Shown: positions 25,379 through 38,010 of the stretch, one piece after another | How the letters are laid out: every line of letters starts with the position of its first letter | Numbering within the stretch: the stretch's first letter is position 1 | Origin: Nonomuraea pusilla | GTDB lineage: Bacteria > Actinomycetota > Actinomycetes > Streptosporangiales > Streptosporangiaceae | Assembly (NCBI RefSeq): GCF_900109355.1 | Contig: NZ_FOBF01000006.1 | Location: forward strand, 186,001-250,000 | Direction of reading: 5' to 3' | DNA: 64,000 nucleotides | Notes under the pieces: model-generated | Seen by the model: only the letters and a program-made list of their open reading frames with translations | The model's database searches: none | Told to the model about the DNA's origin: nothing | Program-made: the position numbers and the translations under genes

Positions 25379-26137
25379 GTGCTGGAGCGCTTCAGCCTCG
25401 ACGGCAAGGTCGCGATCGTCACGGGCGCGTCGTCGGGGCTGGGCGTGGCCTTCGCCGTCGGGCTCGCCGAGGCGGGCGCCGACGTCGTGATCGGCGCCCG
25501 GCGCGCCGATCGCCTGGAGGAGACGCGGCGGCTGGTCGAGGAGACCGGCCGCCGGTGCGTGGCCGTGCGCGCCGACGTGGCGCTGCCCGACGACTGCGAG
25601 GCGCTCGTCTCGGCGGCGGTGCTGGAGTTCGGCCACGTCGACGTCCTCGTCAACAACGCGGGCCTGGGCACGGCGGTGCCGGCGCTGCGCGAGAGCCCTG
25701 AGGAGTTCCGCCGGGTCGTCGACGTGAACCTCAACGGCACGTACTGGATGGCGCAGGCGTGCGCCCGGGTGATGCGGCCGGGGTCGTCGATCGTCAACAT
25801 CGGCAGCGTGCTGGGCGAGACCACGGCCGGGCTGCCGCAGGCGGCGTACACGGCGTCCAAGGCGGCGGTGGCGGGGCTCACCCGCGACCTGGCCCAGCAG
25901 TGGACGGGCCGGCGCGGCATCCGCGTGAACTGCCTCGAACCCGGCTTCTTCGCCTCGGAGATGACGGAGCAGTACCCTGACGGCTACCTCGAGCGGATGA
26001 TCGAGTCCCGCGTGCCGATGCGGCGGGCGGGCGACCCGGCCGAGCTGGTGGCCGCGGCGGTCTTCCTGGCGAGCGACGCCTCCTCGTACGTCACCGGGGT
26101 GACGCTGCCGGTCGACGGCGGCATCCTCATCACCTGA
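25379..26137 (+). CDS. SDR-family oxidoreductase
   Basis: 252-aa NAD(P)-dependent short-chain dehydrogenase. Cofactor motif TGASSGLGVAFA, NNAGLG, catalytic Ser in VNIGSVLGE and YxxxK in YTASKAAVAGL, then RVNCLEPGFFASEM and the C-terminal YVTGVTLPVDGGILI. Basic residues GARRADR after strand 2 suggest NADP preference. GTG start at 25379, one bp after the preceding stop. Substrate unknown; FabG-like length. Confidence 0.93.
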   Translation: MLERFSLDGKVAIVTGASSGLGVAFAVGLAEAGADVVIGARRADRLEETRRLVEETGRRCVAVRADVALPDDCEALVSAAVLEFGHVDVLVNNAGLGTAVPALRESPEEFRRVVDVNLNGTYWMAQACARVMRPGSSIVNIGSVLGETTAGLPQAAYTASKAAVAGLTRDLAQQWTGRRGIRVNCLEPGFFASEMTEQYPDGYLERMIESRVPMRRAGDPAELVAAAVFLASDASSYVTGVTLPVDGGILIT

Positions 26138-29843
<3,706 letters not shown>

Positions 29844-29844
<1 letters not shown>

Positions 29845-30092
29845 TGCTGCTCATCGACTGCCCGCACTGCGGCCCGCGCGACGAGAACGAGTTCCACTAC
29901 GGCGGCCAGGCCGGGGTCTCCTACCCGGAGCGGCCCTGGGAGCTGAGCGACGAGGAGTGGGCCGCGTACGTGTTCATGCGCGACAACCCGAAGGGCTGGT
30001 TCCGCGAGCGCTGGTTCCACGGGGTCGGCTGCCGGGGCTGGTTCGTGGTGGAGCGGCACACGGTGACGCACGAGATCAGGCAGGTGCCATGA
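29844..30092 (+). CDS. soxD: Sarcosine oxidase subunit delta
   Basis: 82-aa zinc-binding subunit that bridges alpha and beta. It starts MLLIDCPHCGPRDENEFHYGG, with the CPxCG zinc ligands and a following His. It then has YVFMRDNPKGWFRERWFHGVGCRGWFVVERHTVTHEI, supplying a third Cys. It overlaps soxB (ATGs and TGA share A29844) and the soxA start (ATGA at 30089-30092), so translation is coupled. Confidence 0.95.
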
Positions 30093-33000
30093 CGCCGTCG
30101 CGAGGGGTGCCGTTCAGGTTCGACGGGCGGCGGCTGGAGGGCCTGCCGGGCGACACGCTGGCCGCGGCGCTGCTGCGCAACGGCGTGCGGGTGGTGGGCC
30201 GCAGCGTGACGCTGGGCCGCCCGCGCGGCGTCTTCTCGGCCGGTCCTGAGGAGCCGAACGCGCTGGTCAGGGTGGGCGCCGACCCCATGGTGGCGGCCAC
30301 CTGCGTGGAGTTGCGCGAGGGGATGGAGGCGTGGAGCCTGCGCGGCAGGGGACGGCTCGACGCCGCCGCGGACCGCGACGACGACCGGCGCCACGACAAG
30401 GGCTACCTGCACTGCGACGTGCTGGTGGTGGGCGCGGGCCCGGCCGGGCTGGCCGCCGCGCGTGCCGCAGGGGAGCGCGGCGCGCGGGTGATCCTCCTCG
30501 ACGACCGGCCCAGGCCGGGCGGCGACCTGCTGGACAGCCGCGTCCTCCTGGCCGGGGCGCCCGCGCTGAGCTGGGTGGACGTCGTCCGGCCCGAGGCCAG
30601 GGTGCTGAGCGGGACCACCGCGGCCGGCTGCTACGACCACGGCTACGTCGTCGCGGTCGAGCGGCGGGCGCGCGGCGAGCGGCTGTGGCACATCCGCGCC
30701 CGCCGGGTGGTGCTGGCGACCGGCGCGCACGAGCGCTCGCCCGCCTTCCCCGGCAACGACCGGCCGGGCGTGATGCTGGCTTCGGCCGCCCGCGCGTACG
30801 TCAACAGGTACGGCGTCGCGCCCGGACGCCGCGCGGTCGTGTTCGCCTGCGCGGACTCCGGCTACGAGGCGGCCCGCGACCTGCTGGCGGGCGGCGTGGA
30901 GGTCGCCGCGGTGGTCGACCCGCGTCCCGAGGGGCTGGACCTGCCCGTCGAGGTGCTGGCGGGCTCGGCCGTCACCGGGACGAGCGCCGACGCCGACGGC
31001 CTGCTGACCGGCGTGTGGATCGGCGACCGGCACGTCGAGGCCGACCTGCTGGCCGTCGCCGGGGGCTGGAACCCGGCCGTGCACCTGTTCGGCCAGGCGG
31101 GCGGCAGGCTGCGCTTCGACGGGGACCTGCAGGCGTTCGTGCCCGGCGAGCCGGTGGGTGTGGTGGACGTGGCGGGGGCCTGCCGGGGCGTGTACGGCAC
31201 CGCCGCCTGCGTCGCCGACGGGCACGCCGCCGGGGCCAGGGCCGCCGCGCTCGCGCTCGGCCGCCCGGTGCGCGGGACGGACGGGTGGGAGCCGCCCGCG
31301 TCCGGCGAGCCGCCGCTCCGGCCGCCCGCAGCGCTCTGGCTGGTCGAGGGGCGGACGGACGAGCCGTCCTTCGTGGACCTGCACAGGGACGTCACCGTCG
31401 CCGACGTCGTCAGGGCGACGGGCACGGGCATGCGCTCGGTCGAGCACGTCAAGCGCCACACCACCGCGGGAACCGGCGCCGACCAGGGCAAGACGTCGGG
31501 GGCGACCGTCGTCGGCGTCATGGCCGCGCTGCTCGGGGCGGAGCCCGGCGCGGTCGGCACGACCACGTTCAGGCCGCCGTACACGCCGGTCGCGTTCGCC
31601 GTGTTCGCCGGGCGCGACAGGGGCGCCCTGTCCGACCCGGTGCGCACGACCGCGCCGCACGCCTCCCACGTCGCGCGGGGCGCGGTGTTCGAGGACGTCG
31701 GCCAGTGGAAGCGGCCCCGCTTCTTCCCGCTGGCGGGCGAGAGCATGGACGACGCCGTGCTGCGCGAGTGCCGCGCGGCCCGCACCGCGGTGGCCGCCAT
31801 GGACGCCTCGACCCTCGGCAAGATCGACATCAGGGGCGCGGACGCGGGCGCGTTGCTCGACCGGATCTACACCAACACGTACTCCACGCTGGCCGTCGGC
31901 GCGTGCCGGTACGGGGTGATGTGCCGGGCAGACGGCATGGTGTTCGACGACGGCACCACGACCAGGCTGGCCGAGGACCACTTCCTCATGACGACGACCA
32001 CCGGCAACGCCGCCGCCGTGCTCGACTGGCTGGAGGAGTGGCGGCAGACCGAGTGGCCGTGGATGGACGTCGCGTTCACCTCCGTGACCGACCACTGGGC
32101 GACGGTCGCGGTGGTGGGGCCGAAGGCACGCGAGGTGGTGGCCGCCGTCGCCCCGGGGGCCGAGGAGCTCGCCTTCATGCGGTACGCCCCCGCCGACGTC
32201 CTCGGCGTGCCGGGCCGGGTGTTCAGGATCAGCTTCTCGGGCGAGCTGGCGTACGAGGTGAACGTGCCCTGGCGGTACGGCAGGGCGCTGTGGGAGGCGG
32301 TTCTGGAGCTGGGCGCGGTGCCGTACGGGACGGAGGCCATGCACGTGCTGCGGGCCGAGAAGGGCTTCCCGATCGTCGGGCAGGAGACCGACGGCACCGT
32401 CACCCCGCAGGACCTCGGCATGGCGTGGATCGTCTCCCCGGGCAAGCGGGACTTCGTCGGCAGGCGCTCGCACGCCCGGCCCGACACCGCGCGCGAGGGG
32501 CGCGAGCGGCTCGTCGGCCTGCTCCCCGACGACCCGCTCACGGTGGTGAAGGAGGGGGCGCAGCTGGTCGCGGGAGGGCCGCCGTCACTCGGCCACGTCA
32601 CCTCCAGCTACCGCAGCGCCACGCTGGGACGCTCCTTCGCCCTGGCCATGGCGAGGGACGTGCGGCCCGGCGACCGGCTCACGGCCTTCTCCGGCGGTGC
32701 GGCCCACCCGGTGACCGTCGTCGCCCCCGTCTTCTACGACCCGGACAACGCCCGTCGCGACGGCGAGCCTCTGGCCGCCCCGGTGGCGCCGCTCGCCCGC
32801 CGCGCCGCCGCCGAGAGCCCGGCCGCCGCGTACGCGGACCGGTTCGCCGCGGCCTCGTCGGACGCCGTGACGGTGCGTGAGGCGCCGTACGAGCCGGCCT
32901 GGGAGGTGCGCGGGGCGGACCCCGGCGTGGGGCTACGGCTCGGCCCGTCCTGGTGGCTGGTGCGCGGGGAGTCGGCGGCTCCGTCCGGCCCGCGCGGGGA

Positions 33001-33271
33001 GTCCGCGGGGTCGCCCGGCCCGCGCTGGGTGGACGTGTCGGGTCAGCGCACCGCCTTCGACCTGTCGGGGCCTTCGGCGCTCGACGTGCTGGTGACCGGC
33101 TGCCCGATCGACCTGCATCCCGAGGTGTTCGCGGGCCACGCGCAGACGCTGCTCGCCAAGGCCCCGGTCATCCTGGAGCGGCGCGGAGCGGAGGCGTACC
33201 GGATCCACGTCCGCTCGTCATTCGCCGGATATCTCGCGGAATGGTTGCTCGACGCAATTTTGGGGTTGTAA
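30089..33271 (+). CDS. soxA: Sarcosine oxidase alpha-gamma fusion
   Basis: 1060 aa. Residues 1-100: ferredoxin-like N-terminal domain (RFDGRRLEGLPGDTLAAALLRNG). About 108-420: NAD-binding domain with VVGAGPAGLAAARAAGERGARVILLDD and ATGAHERSPAFPGNDRPGVMLASA. About 530-895: GcvT-like folate-binding domain (DVGQWKRPRFFPLAGESM, VLRAEKGFPIVGQETDGTVTPQDLGMAW). Residues 925-1060 match SoxG, the gamma subunit (PAWEVRGADPGVGLRLGPSWWLV ... WVDVSGQRTAFDLSG ... RSSFAGYLAEWLLDAIL). Normally soxG is a separate gene after soxA. The usual glyA/purU partners are absent. Confidence 0.93.
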   Translation: MTPSRGVPFRFDGRRLEGLPGDTLAAALLRNGVRVVGRSVTLGRPRGVFSAGPEEPNALVRVGADPMVAATCVELREGMEAWSLRGRGRLDAAADRDDDRRHDKGYLHCDVLVVGAGPAGLAAARAAGERGARVILLDDRPRPGGDLLDSRVLLAGAPALSWVDVVRPEARVLSGTTAAGCYDHGYVVAVERRARGERLWHIRARRVVLATGAHERSPAFPGNDRPGVMLASAARAYVNRYGVAPGRRAVVFACADSGYEAARDLLAGGVEVAAVVDPRPEGLDLPVEVLAGSAVTGTSADADGLLTGVWIGDRHVEADLLAVAGGWNPAVHLFGQAGGRLRFDGDLQAFVPGEPVGVVDVAGACRGVYGTAACVADGHAAGARAAALALGRPVRGTDGWEPPASGEPPLRPPAALWLVEGRTDEPSFVDLHRDVTVADVVRATGTGMRSVEHVKRHTTAGTGADQGKTSGATVVGVMAALLGAEPGAVGTTTFRPPYTPVAFAVFAGRDRGALSDPVRTTAPHASHVARGAVFEDVGQWKRPRFFPLAGESMDDAVLRECRAARTAVAAMDASTLGKIDIRGADAGALLDRIYTNTYSTLAVGACRYGVMCRADGMVFDDGTTTRLAEDHFLMTTTTGNAAAVLDWLEEWRQTEWPWMDVAFTSVTDHWATVAVVGPKAREVVAAVAPGAEELAFMRYAPADVLGVPGRVFRISFSGELAYEVNVPWRYGRALWEAVLELGAVPYGTEAMHVLRAEKGFPIVGQETDGTVTPQDLGMAWIVSPGKRDFVGRRSHARPDTAREGRERLVGLLPDDPLTVVKEGAQLVAGGPPSLGHVTSSYRSATLGRSFALAMARDVRPGDRLTAFSGGAAHPVTVVAPVFYDPDNARRDGEPLAAPVAPLARRAAAESPAAAYADRFAAASSDAVTVREAPYEPAWEVRGADPGVGLRLGPSWWLVRGESAAPSGPRGESAGSPGPRWVDVSGQRTAFDLSGPSALDVLVTGCPIDLHPEVFAGHAQTLLAKAPVILERRGAEAYRIHVRSSFAGYLAEWLLDAILGL

Positions 33272-33288
33272 GGCCATTCCGGGGTATT

Positions 33289-33297
33289 TGCTATACC
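33289..33297 (+). promoter_or_regulatory. Extended -10 element before the HNH lipoprotein
   Basis: TGC directly before TATACC forms an extended -10 about 37 bp upstream of the GTG start. It lies right after the sox operon stop, in a local AT-rich patch. No good -35 at standard spacing. Confidence 0.4.
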
Positions 33298-33333
33298 TAG
33301 ACTTTGCCCAAAACTGAAGTCTGGGGGGTCGGG

Positions 33334-34002
33334 GTGCGGGTTCGGGTGTTCGCCGCGGGACTGGCGGTCGTCGCGGCGGTGGCCGGGTGCGGAGGTCTGG
33401 AGGCGCGTTCCAGCGGCGCGACGGGCGGCAAGCCCGCCTCGGGCGACGTCGCCCAGGCCCGCGACAAGCTCGGCAAGCTCGCCGTGAAGGGCCGCGCGCC
33501 GAAGACCGGCTTCGACCGCGACCAGTTCGGGCCCGCCTGGTCCGACGTCGACCACAACGGCTGCGACACGCGCAACGACATACTCAAGCGCGACCTCGAG
33601 AACGAGACGTTCAAATCCGGCACCCACGACTGCATCGTCCTGACCGGCACCCTGAAGGACCCTTACAGCGGCAAGACCATCGAGTTCAAGCGCGGCCAGA
33701 ACACCAGCACCGCCGTGCAGATCGACCACCTCGTGCCGCTGTCCGACGCCTGGCAGAAGGGCGCCCAGCAGTGGAGCGCCGCCAAGCGCAAGGAGTTCGC
33801 CAACGACCCCCTGAACCTCCTCGCCGTCGACGGCCCGCTCAACGGCCAGAAGAGCGACTCCGACGCCGCCACCTGGCTGCCGCCCCGCAGGGCCTACTGG
33901 TGCGCGTACGTCATCAGGCAGATCGACGTCAAGGACAAGTACGGGGTCTGGGTCACGTCCGGCGAGAAGGACGCGATGGAGAAGATCCTCAAGGACTGCT
34001 GA
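33334..34002 (+). CDS. Secreted HNH-family nuclease lipoprotein
   Basis: 222 aa. The GTG start at 33334 gives a clean signal peptide (VRVRVFAAGLAVVAAVAGC) with lipobox VAGC, so it is exported and lipid-anchored. The mature part matches the DUF1524/HNH family: DVDHNGCDTRNDILKRDL, CIVLTGTLKDPYSGKTI, then the nuclease motif VQIDHLVPLSDAWQKGAQQW and FANDPLNLLAVDGPLNGQKSDSD. Likely a surface DNase for nutrient use or defence. Monocistronic, convergent with the PepSY gene. Confidence 0.88.
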   Translation: MRVRVFAAGLAVVAAVAGCGGLEARSSGATGGKPASGDVAQARDKLGKLAVKGRAPKTGFDRDQFGPAWSDVDHNGCDTRNDILKRDLENETFKSGTHDCIVLTGTLKDPYSGKTIEFKRGQNTSTAVQIDHLVPLSDAWQKGAQQWSAAKRKEFANDPLNLLAVDGPLNGQKSDSDAATWLPPRRAYWCAYVIRQIDVKDKYGVWVTSGEKDAMEKILKDC

Positions 34003-34030
34003 CCCGGACCCCGCACCCGCCCGGCGGCGA

Positions 34031-34429
34031 TCAGTCGTCGTCGCCGTGCCGGTCGTCCTTGCCGTCGTGCTTGCCGTCGTGCCTGTCGTCGTCGCCCCGG
34101 CCGTGGTGGTCGCCCCGCTCGCGGGCGACGACCTGGCCGGTGGCGGCGTCCACGTCCACCTCGTGTTCGGACGTGCCCTTGACCAGCTCGACCTCCCACA
34201 CGTCGGGACGGGAGCCGCGCGAGTCGTAGCCGACCTCGCGCACCCAGGCGCCCGGCACCTCGCGGTGGGCGATCTCGATGGCCCGTTCGGCCGTGACCTT
34301 GGGGGCGGTCACGGCGGCCGTCGCCTCCGCCGCGCCGTCCGCCGCCGTGGCCGCGTACGCGGCTCCGCCTCCGGCCGCCAGCACGACGATCCCGGCCCCT
34401 GCAACGATGAGCTTCTTCGTGATTCGCAT
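34031..34429 (-). CDS. PepSY-domain secreted protein
   Basis: 132 aa with an N-terminal signal peptide (MRITKKLIVAGAGIVVLAAGGGAAYAA). The mature part is one PepSY domain (AERAIEIAHREVPGAWVREVGYDSR... VWEVELVKGTSEHEVDVDAATGQVV), ending in an unusual Asp/His-rich tail with DDR, HDGK repeats that could bind metal. It sits 35 bp after the sensor kinase on the same strand and is probably an output or modulator of that two-component system. Confidence 0.85.
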   Translation of the reverse strand: MRITKKLIVAGAGIVVLAAGGGAAYAATAADGAAEATAAVTAPKVTAERAIEIAHREVPGAWVREVGYDSRGSRPDVWEVELVKGTSEHEVDVDAATGQVVARERGDHHGRGDDDRHDGKHDGKDDRHGDDD

Positions 34430-34464
34430 GCCGCCAGTACAACGGCAGGCGCGGTAACCACGCG

Positions 34465-35688
34465 CTAAGCGACCGTTAAGAACACCTCCACGCGTGCTCC
34501 GCCGCCCACCGGGGAGGAGACGGCGAGCCGCCCGCCGCAGGACTCCGCGGTGCGGCGGGCGATGTCCAGGCCCAGCCCGGTCGAGCCGCCGCCGCTCGTG
34601 CCCCGCTCCAGCATCGACGGGCCGAAGCCCGGCCCGGCGTCCACCACCGCGAGCAGCGCCCCGCCGTCGCGCCGCGTCAGCCGCACCGCCATGGCCGTGC
34701 CCTCCGGCGTGTGCGCGAACACGTTGCCGAGCAACGCGTCCACGCACGCCGCCAGGTCCTCCGCCCCCACGGCGACCTCCAGCGGCGCGGCGGGCAGCGA
34801 CACGCTCACCTCCCTGCCCTGGTCCTCGGCCAGCACCGACCAGAACCGCACCCGCTCGCCCACCACCGCGGTCGCGTCGCACGAGCCGCGCCCGGCCGAG
34901 CGCCGCCGGGCCTCCGCGATCACGGCGCTCACCGCCCGCTCCAGGTCGTCCGCACGGGCCTGCAGACGCGCCGCCTCCTCCGGGTCGCGCAGGGACTCCG
35001 CGTCCAGCCTGAGGCCGGTCAGGGGCGTGCGCAGGCGGTGCGAGAGGTCCGCCACCGACTCCCGTTCGGCCGCCAGCAGGTCGTCGATGCGGTCGGCGAG
35101 ACGGTTGAGCGCGAGCGCCACCGACCTCACCTCGGGAGGGCCGCCCGGCTCCGCGCGCGCCGTCAGATCGCCCCCCGCCAGCCGGTGCGACACCCGCGCC
35201 AGCCCGTCCACCGGCCGGGTCACCGCGAGGGCCAGCCGGTCGGCCAGCAGGATGCCGAGCACCACCAGCGCCAGGCCCAGCCCGAGCAGGCCGAGCCACG
35301 CCTGCGGGACGCCCCGCATCAGCTCCGCGTCCGCCACGAACACCCTGACCACCGCGGTGCCGCCGGGCGACTGGGCCGACACCAGCACCTCCCTGCCGCC
35401 GTCCACGGCGGCCGTCACGCTGCGTCCCGTCGCCGCCAGCCGCACCGCGTCGGAACGCGGCGCGGGGACGCCCGTCGTCCGCCCGTCCGGCAGGAACACC
35501 GTCACCGGCAGCGGCGCCTGGTCCACGCTGAGGTTCGGCGCGAGCGCCACCGACTCGGCCGCGGCCGTGGCCCTGCTCATCGCGCCGTTCTCCGCGACCG
35601 CCCTGATCAGCAGCGCCATCGGCACCAGCAGCGCGATGAGCACCACCGACGTCGTGGCCGCCACCAGCAGCGCCAGCCAGCGCCTCAC
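34465..35688 (-). CDS. Sensor histidine kinase
   Basis: 407 aa from GTG at 35688, overlapping the response-regulator stop (GTGA). Two membrane helices (LLVAATTSVVLIALLVPMALLI near the N-terminus and WLGLLGLGLALVVLGILLADRLALA near residue 150) enclose a 90-residue outside sensor region. HAMP follows, then the phosphorylated His in SVADLSHRLRTPLTGLRLDAE. The ATPase has LGNVFAHTPEGTAMAV (N box), VVDAGPGFG (G1) and GSTGLGLDIARR (G2). Signal unknown. Confidence 0.93.
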   Translation of the reverse strand: MRRWLALLVAATTSVVLIALLVPMALLIRAVAENGAMSRATAAAESVALAPNLSVDQAPLPVTVFLPDGRTTGVPAPRSDAVRLAATGRSVTAAVDGGREVLVSAQSPGGTAVVRVFVADAELMRGVPQAWLGLLGLGLALVVLGILLADRLALAVTRPVDGLARVSHRLAGGDLTARAEPGGPPEVRSVALALNRLADRIDDLLAAERESVADLSHRLRTPLTGLRLDAESLRDPEEAARLQARADDLERAVSAVIAEARRRSAGRGSCDATAVVGERVRFWSVLAEDQGREVSVSLPAAPLEVAVGAEDLAACVDALLGNVFAHTPEGTAMAVRLTRRDGGALLAVVDAGPGFGPSMLERGTSGGGSTGLGLDIARRTAESCGGRLAVSSPVGGGARVEVFLTVA

Positions 35689-36362
35689 GACGGCTCGACC
35701 AGCTTGACGCCGACGCCGCGCACCGTGTGCAGGTAACGCGGCTCGGCCGCCGTCTCGCCCAGCTTCCTGCGCAGCCACGACAGGTGGACGTCCACGGTCT
35801 TGTCGGCGCCGCCGTACGGGAGCTGCCAGACCTCCGTCAGGAGCTGGCGCTTGGTCACCACCTCGCCCGGCCGCGCCGCGAGGTAGTGCAGCACGTCGAA
35901 CTCGCGCGGCGTCAGGTCCAGCGCCGCGCCGCCCAGCGTGGCCGTACGGGCCCGCGGGTCCACATGCAGCTCGCCCACCCGCAGCGGCTCCGGCTGCGTG
36001 CCGCCCGCGCGCCGCAGCACCGCCCTGATGCGGGCGTCGAGCTGGGCCGCGCTGAACGGCTTGACCACGTAGTCGTCGGCTCCGGCGTCCAGCACGGGCA
36101 CCATCTCCGCGTCGCCGTCGCGGGCGGTCGCCACGATCACCGGGACGGCGCTCACGGCCCGCAGCATCCGCAGCAGCTCGCCCCCGTCGAGGTCGGGCAG
36201 CCCGAGGTCGAGCACGATCAGGTCGGGACGGTCCTGCACCGCCAGCCGCAGCCCGTCGAGCGCCGTCGGCGACGACGCCACCGCGTGTCCCAGCTCGCGC
36301 AGCCCGCGGGTCAGCGCGGTGCGGATCGCCACGTCGTCCTCGATGAGCAGGATGTCAGCCAC
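35685..36362 (-). CDS. OmpR-family response regulator
   Basis: 225 aa. Receiver domain with acidic pocket IEDD and phosphorylated Asp in LIVLDLGLPDLDGGELL, switch Thr in VIVATARDGD, Lys in DYVVKPFSAAQL. C-terminal winged helix ALDLTPREFDVLHYLAARPGEVVTKRQLLTEVW and VDVHLSWLRRKLGE. GTG start at 36362 gives MADILLIEDD. It is the first gene of an operon with the kinase and the PepSY gene, and is divergent from the gene at 36454. Confidence 0.94.
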   Translation of the reverse strand: MADILLIEDDVAIRTALTRGLRELGHAVASSPTALDGLRLAVQDRPDLIVLDLGLPDLDGGELLRMLRAVSAVPVIVATARDGDAEMVPVLDAGADDYVVKPFSAAQLDARIRAVLRRAGGTQPEPLRVGELHVDPRARTATLGGAALDLTPREFDVLHYLAARPGEVVTKRQLLTEVWQLPYGGADKTVDVHLSWLRRKLGETAAEPRYLHTVRGVGVKLVEPS

Positions 36363-36453
36363 ACACAGAACGTAACCGCTGCCCGGCCGTGCGCCATCCA
36401 CCCTTATCGTCGCCTTAACCTGCCCTTAGCCGCCGACGGAGGAGGGTGGAGGA

Positions 36454-36972
36454 GTGAGACGACTCGTGCTGGCCTGGGCGGCCACCGCCGTGGCGGCGAC
36501 GGCGGCGGCCGTCGCCGTGCTGGGCCCGATCGGCACCGGCGTCACGGGCGGGCCGGGGCGCGTGCTGGAGCCCGCCGAGGTCCGCGCCGCCCTCGCCACC
36601 GCCAGGTCCGCCGCCGTGGGAGGCCAGGCGTCCCCGCTCCCGACGGCCCCGCCCGCCACCGCGTCCGAGGACGCGCAGGCCCGGCCCGCCACCTCGCCTG
36701 AGCCGGACGCGACGGACGCGGCGGTCTCCACCGCCCCCGGCGAGGACGACTCCGTCGCGCTGGTGCGCTCGCCGGGCGGCACGGTGGTGGCCTCCTGCGA
36801 AGGCGACCTCGTCACGCTGAGGTCCTGGAGCCCCGCGCAGGGCTACTCGGTGGACGGCGTCGAGCCGGGCCCCACGCGTCAGGCCAGGGTGGAGTTCGAG
36901 CCCGACGAGGGGCACGACGTGGAGCTGCGCATCACCTGCGTGGCCGGCCGCCCGCTCGCCGTGCGCCACTGA
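36454..36972 (+). CDS. Secreted or membrane-anchored hypothetical protein
   Basis: 172 aa from GTG at 36454 with GGAGGGTGGAGGA upstream. N-terminal hydrophobic segment (LVLAWAATAVAATAAAVAVLGPI) as signal or anchor, then a Pro/Ala/Thr linker. The C-terminal domain of about 75 residues has two Cys and beta-strand pattern (GGTVVASCEGDLVTLRSWSPAQGYSVDGV ... VELRITCVAGRPLAV). Family not recognised. It diverges from the two-component operon across 91 bp, so it may be its target. Confidence 0.7.
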   Translation: MRRLVLAWAATAVAATAAAVAVLGPIGTGVTGGPGRVLEPAEVRAALATARSAAVGGQASPLPTAPPATASEDAQARPATSPEPDATDAAVSTAPGEDDSVALVRSPGGTVVASCEGDLVTLRSWSPAQGYSVDGVEPGPTRQARVEFEPDEGHDVELRITCVAGRPLAVRH

Positions 36973-37018
36973 CGGCACCACTGACGGCGCCACCGGCGGC
37001 GCACCCCGGGCGCGCCGG

Positions 37019-37231
37019 TCAGCGGGAGCCGCGGACCTGCAGGGCGGCCAGCAGTTCCTCCGAGGCCCGCGTGATCGCCTCGACCGCCCGGTCGAACGCC
37101 TCGGCGTTGTGCGCCGCGGGGGCGCGGAAACCCGAGATCTTCCTGACGTACTGCAGCGCGGCCGCCCGCACGTCCTCCTCGGTCACGTCCTCCGTGTACG
37201 GGGGACGCAGCGTCTTGATGCTTCTGCACAT
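37019..37231 (-). CDS. DUF2277-family small protein
   Basis: 70 aa starting MCRSIKTLRPPYTEDVTEEDVRAAALQYVRKISGFRAPAAHNAEAF, the hallmark of DUF2277 (MCRxIKxL, then AALQYVRKISGF). Function unknown. It follows the IclR gene by only 3 bp and is probably cotranscribed. Confidence 0.9.
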   Translation of the reverse strand: MCRSIKTLRPPYTEDVTEEDVRAAALQYVRKISGFRAPAAHNAEAFDRAVEAITRASEELLAALQVRGSR

Positions 37232-37234
37232 GGC

Positions 37235-37972
37235 TCAACCGTAGTGTCCGATGCGCTGGCTGATCTCCCGCGCGCCCTCCACGAGCAGCTTGCCCACCTC
37301 GGGCAGCCGCTGACGGGTGAGCCGGTACGACGGCCCCGAGGCGCTGACCGCGGCCACCACCGACCCGTCGCCGCCCCTGATCGGCGCCGCCACCGCGTTG
37401 AGCCCCACCTCCAGCTCCTCCTCGGTGCTCGCCCAGCCCCGCTCCCTGACCTGCTCCAGCCCGAGCCCCTCCGGGGAGGTGATCGTGCGCGGCGTGTAGC
37501 GGTCGAGGGCGGCGGGCAGCGGCAGCGCCCCGAAGGCGAGCAGCACCTTGCCGCTGGAGGTGGCGTGCGCGGGCGTGCGCTGGCCCACCCAGTTGTGCCC
37601 GCTGATCGCGGCGGGGCCGCGCACCTGGCTGACGTTGACCGCGCAGCCGTCCCGCGGCACGGCGACGTTGACCGTCTCGCCCACCGTCTCGGCGAGCCTG
37701 AGGCAGACCTCCCTGGCCTCCTTCGCCAGGTCGAGCTGGGACGTCGCGGCCCCCGCGAGCCGCACCACGCCGAACCCCAGCCGGTAGCGGCCCCTGTCGC
37801 CGCCCTGTTCGACGAGCCCGCCCCGCTCCAGGGCCGCGAGCAGCCGGAACGCCGTGGACTTGTGCACGCCGAGCTCGCCCGCGAGGTCGGTGACCCTGGC
37901 GGCTCCTTCGCGGGCCAGGATCTCCAGGATCGCGATGGCCCGATCGACTGACTGAACCGAGCTGTTGCTCAT
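37235..37972 (-). CDS. IclR-family transcriptional regulator 1
   Basis: 245 aa from ATG at 37972. N-terminal winged helix (SVQSVDRAIAILEILAREGAARVTDLAGELGVHKSTAFRLLAALERGGLVEQ). C-terminal effector domain with GHNWVGQRTPAHATSSGKVLLAF and GWASTEEELEVGLNAVAAPIRGGDGSVVAAVSASGPS. A palindrome, GTTGC-N7-GCAAC, covers the start codon, suggesting autorepression. A related motif lies before the dmg/sox operon, so that operon is a likely target (inference). Confidence 0.93.
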   Translation of the reverse strand: MSNSSVQSVDRAIAILEILAREGAARVTDLAGELGVHKSTAFRLLAALERGGLVEQGGDRGRYRLGFGVVRLAGAATSQLDLAKEAREVCLRLAETVGETVNVAVPRDGCAVNVSQVRGPAAISGHNWVGQRTPAHATSSGKVLLAFGALPLPAALDRYTPRTITSPEGLGLEQVRERGWASTEEELEVGLNAVAAPIRGGDGSVVAAVSASGPSYRLTRQRLPEVGKLLVEGAREISQRIGHYG

Positions 37973-37980
37973 GGCGCAAC
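37964..37980. promoter_or_regulatory. Palindrome over the IclR-1 start codon
   Basis: GTTGC-TCATGGC-GCAAC, 5-bp perfect arms, placed across the start codon of IclR 1. Read on the minus strand it is GTTGCGCCATGAGCAAC, similar to GTTGCGTATGAGGGAACAAC upstream of the dimethylglycine oxidase-like gene. Confidence 0.5.
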
Positions 37981-38010
37981 ACAATAGTGCGCCGTCCGCC
38001 GCGGTGTGGA

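Noticed and set aside
23023-25920. A 965-codon antisense frame over the TPR and SDR genes
   Set aside because: The plus-strand genes have clear domains, starts and spacing. The antisense frame is Arg/Gly/Leu-biased with no similarity.
29921-32473. An 850-codon antisense frame over soxD/soxA
   Set aside because: Shadow of the sox operon; composition is His/Arg/Gly noise.
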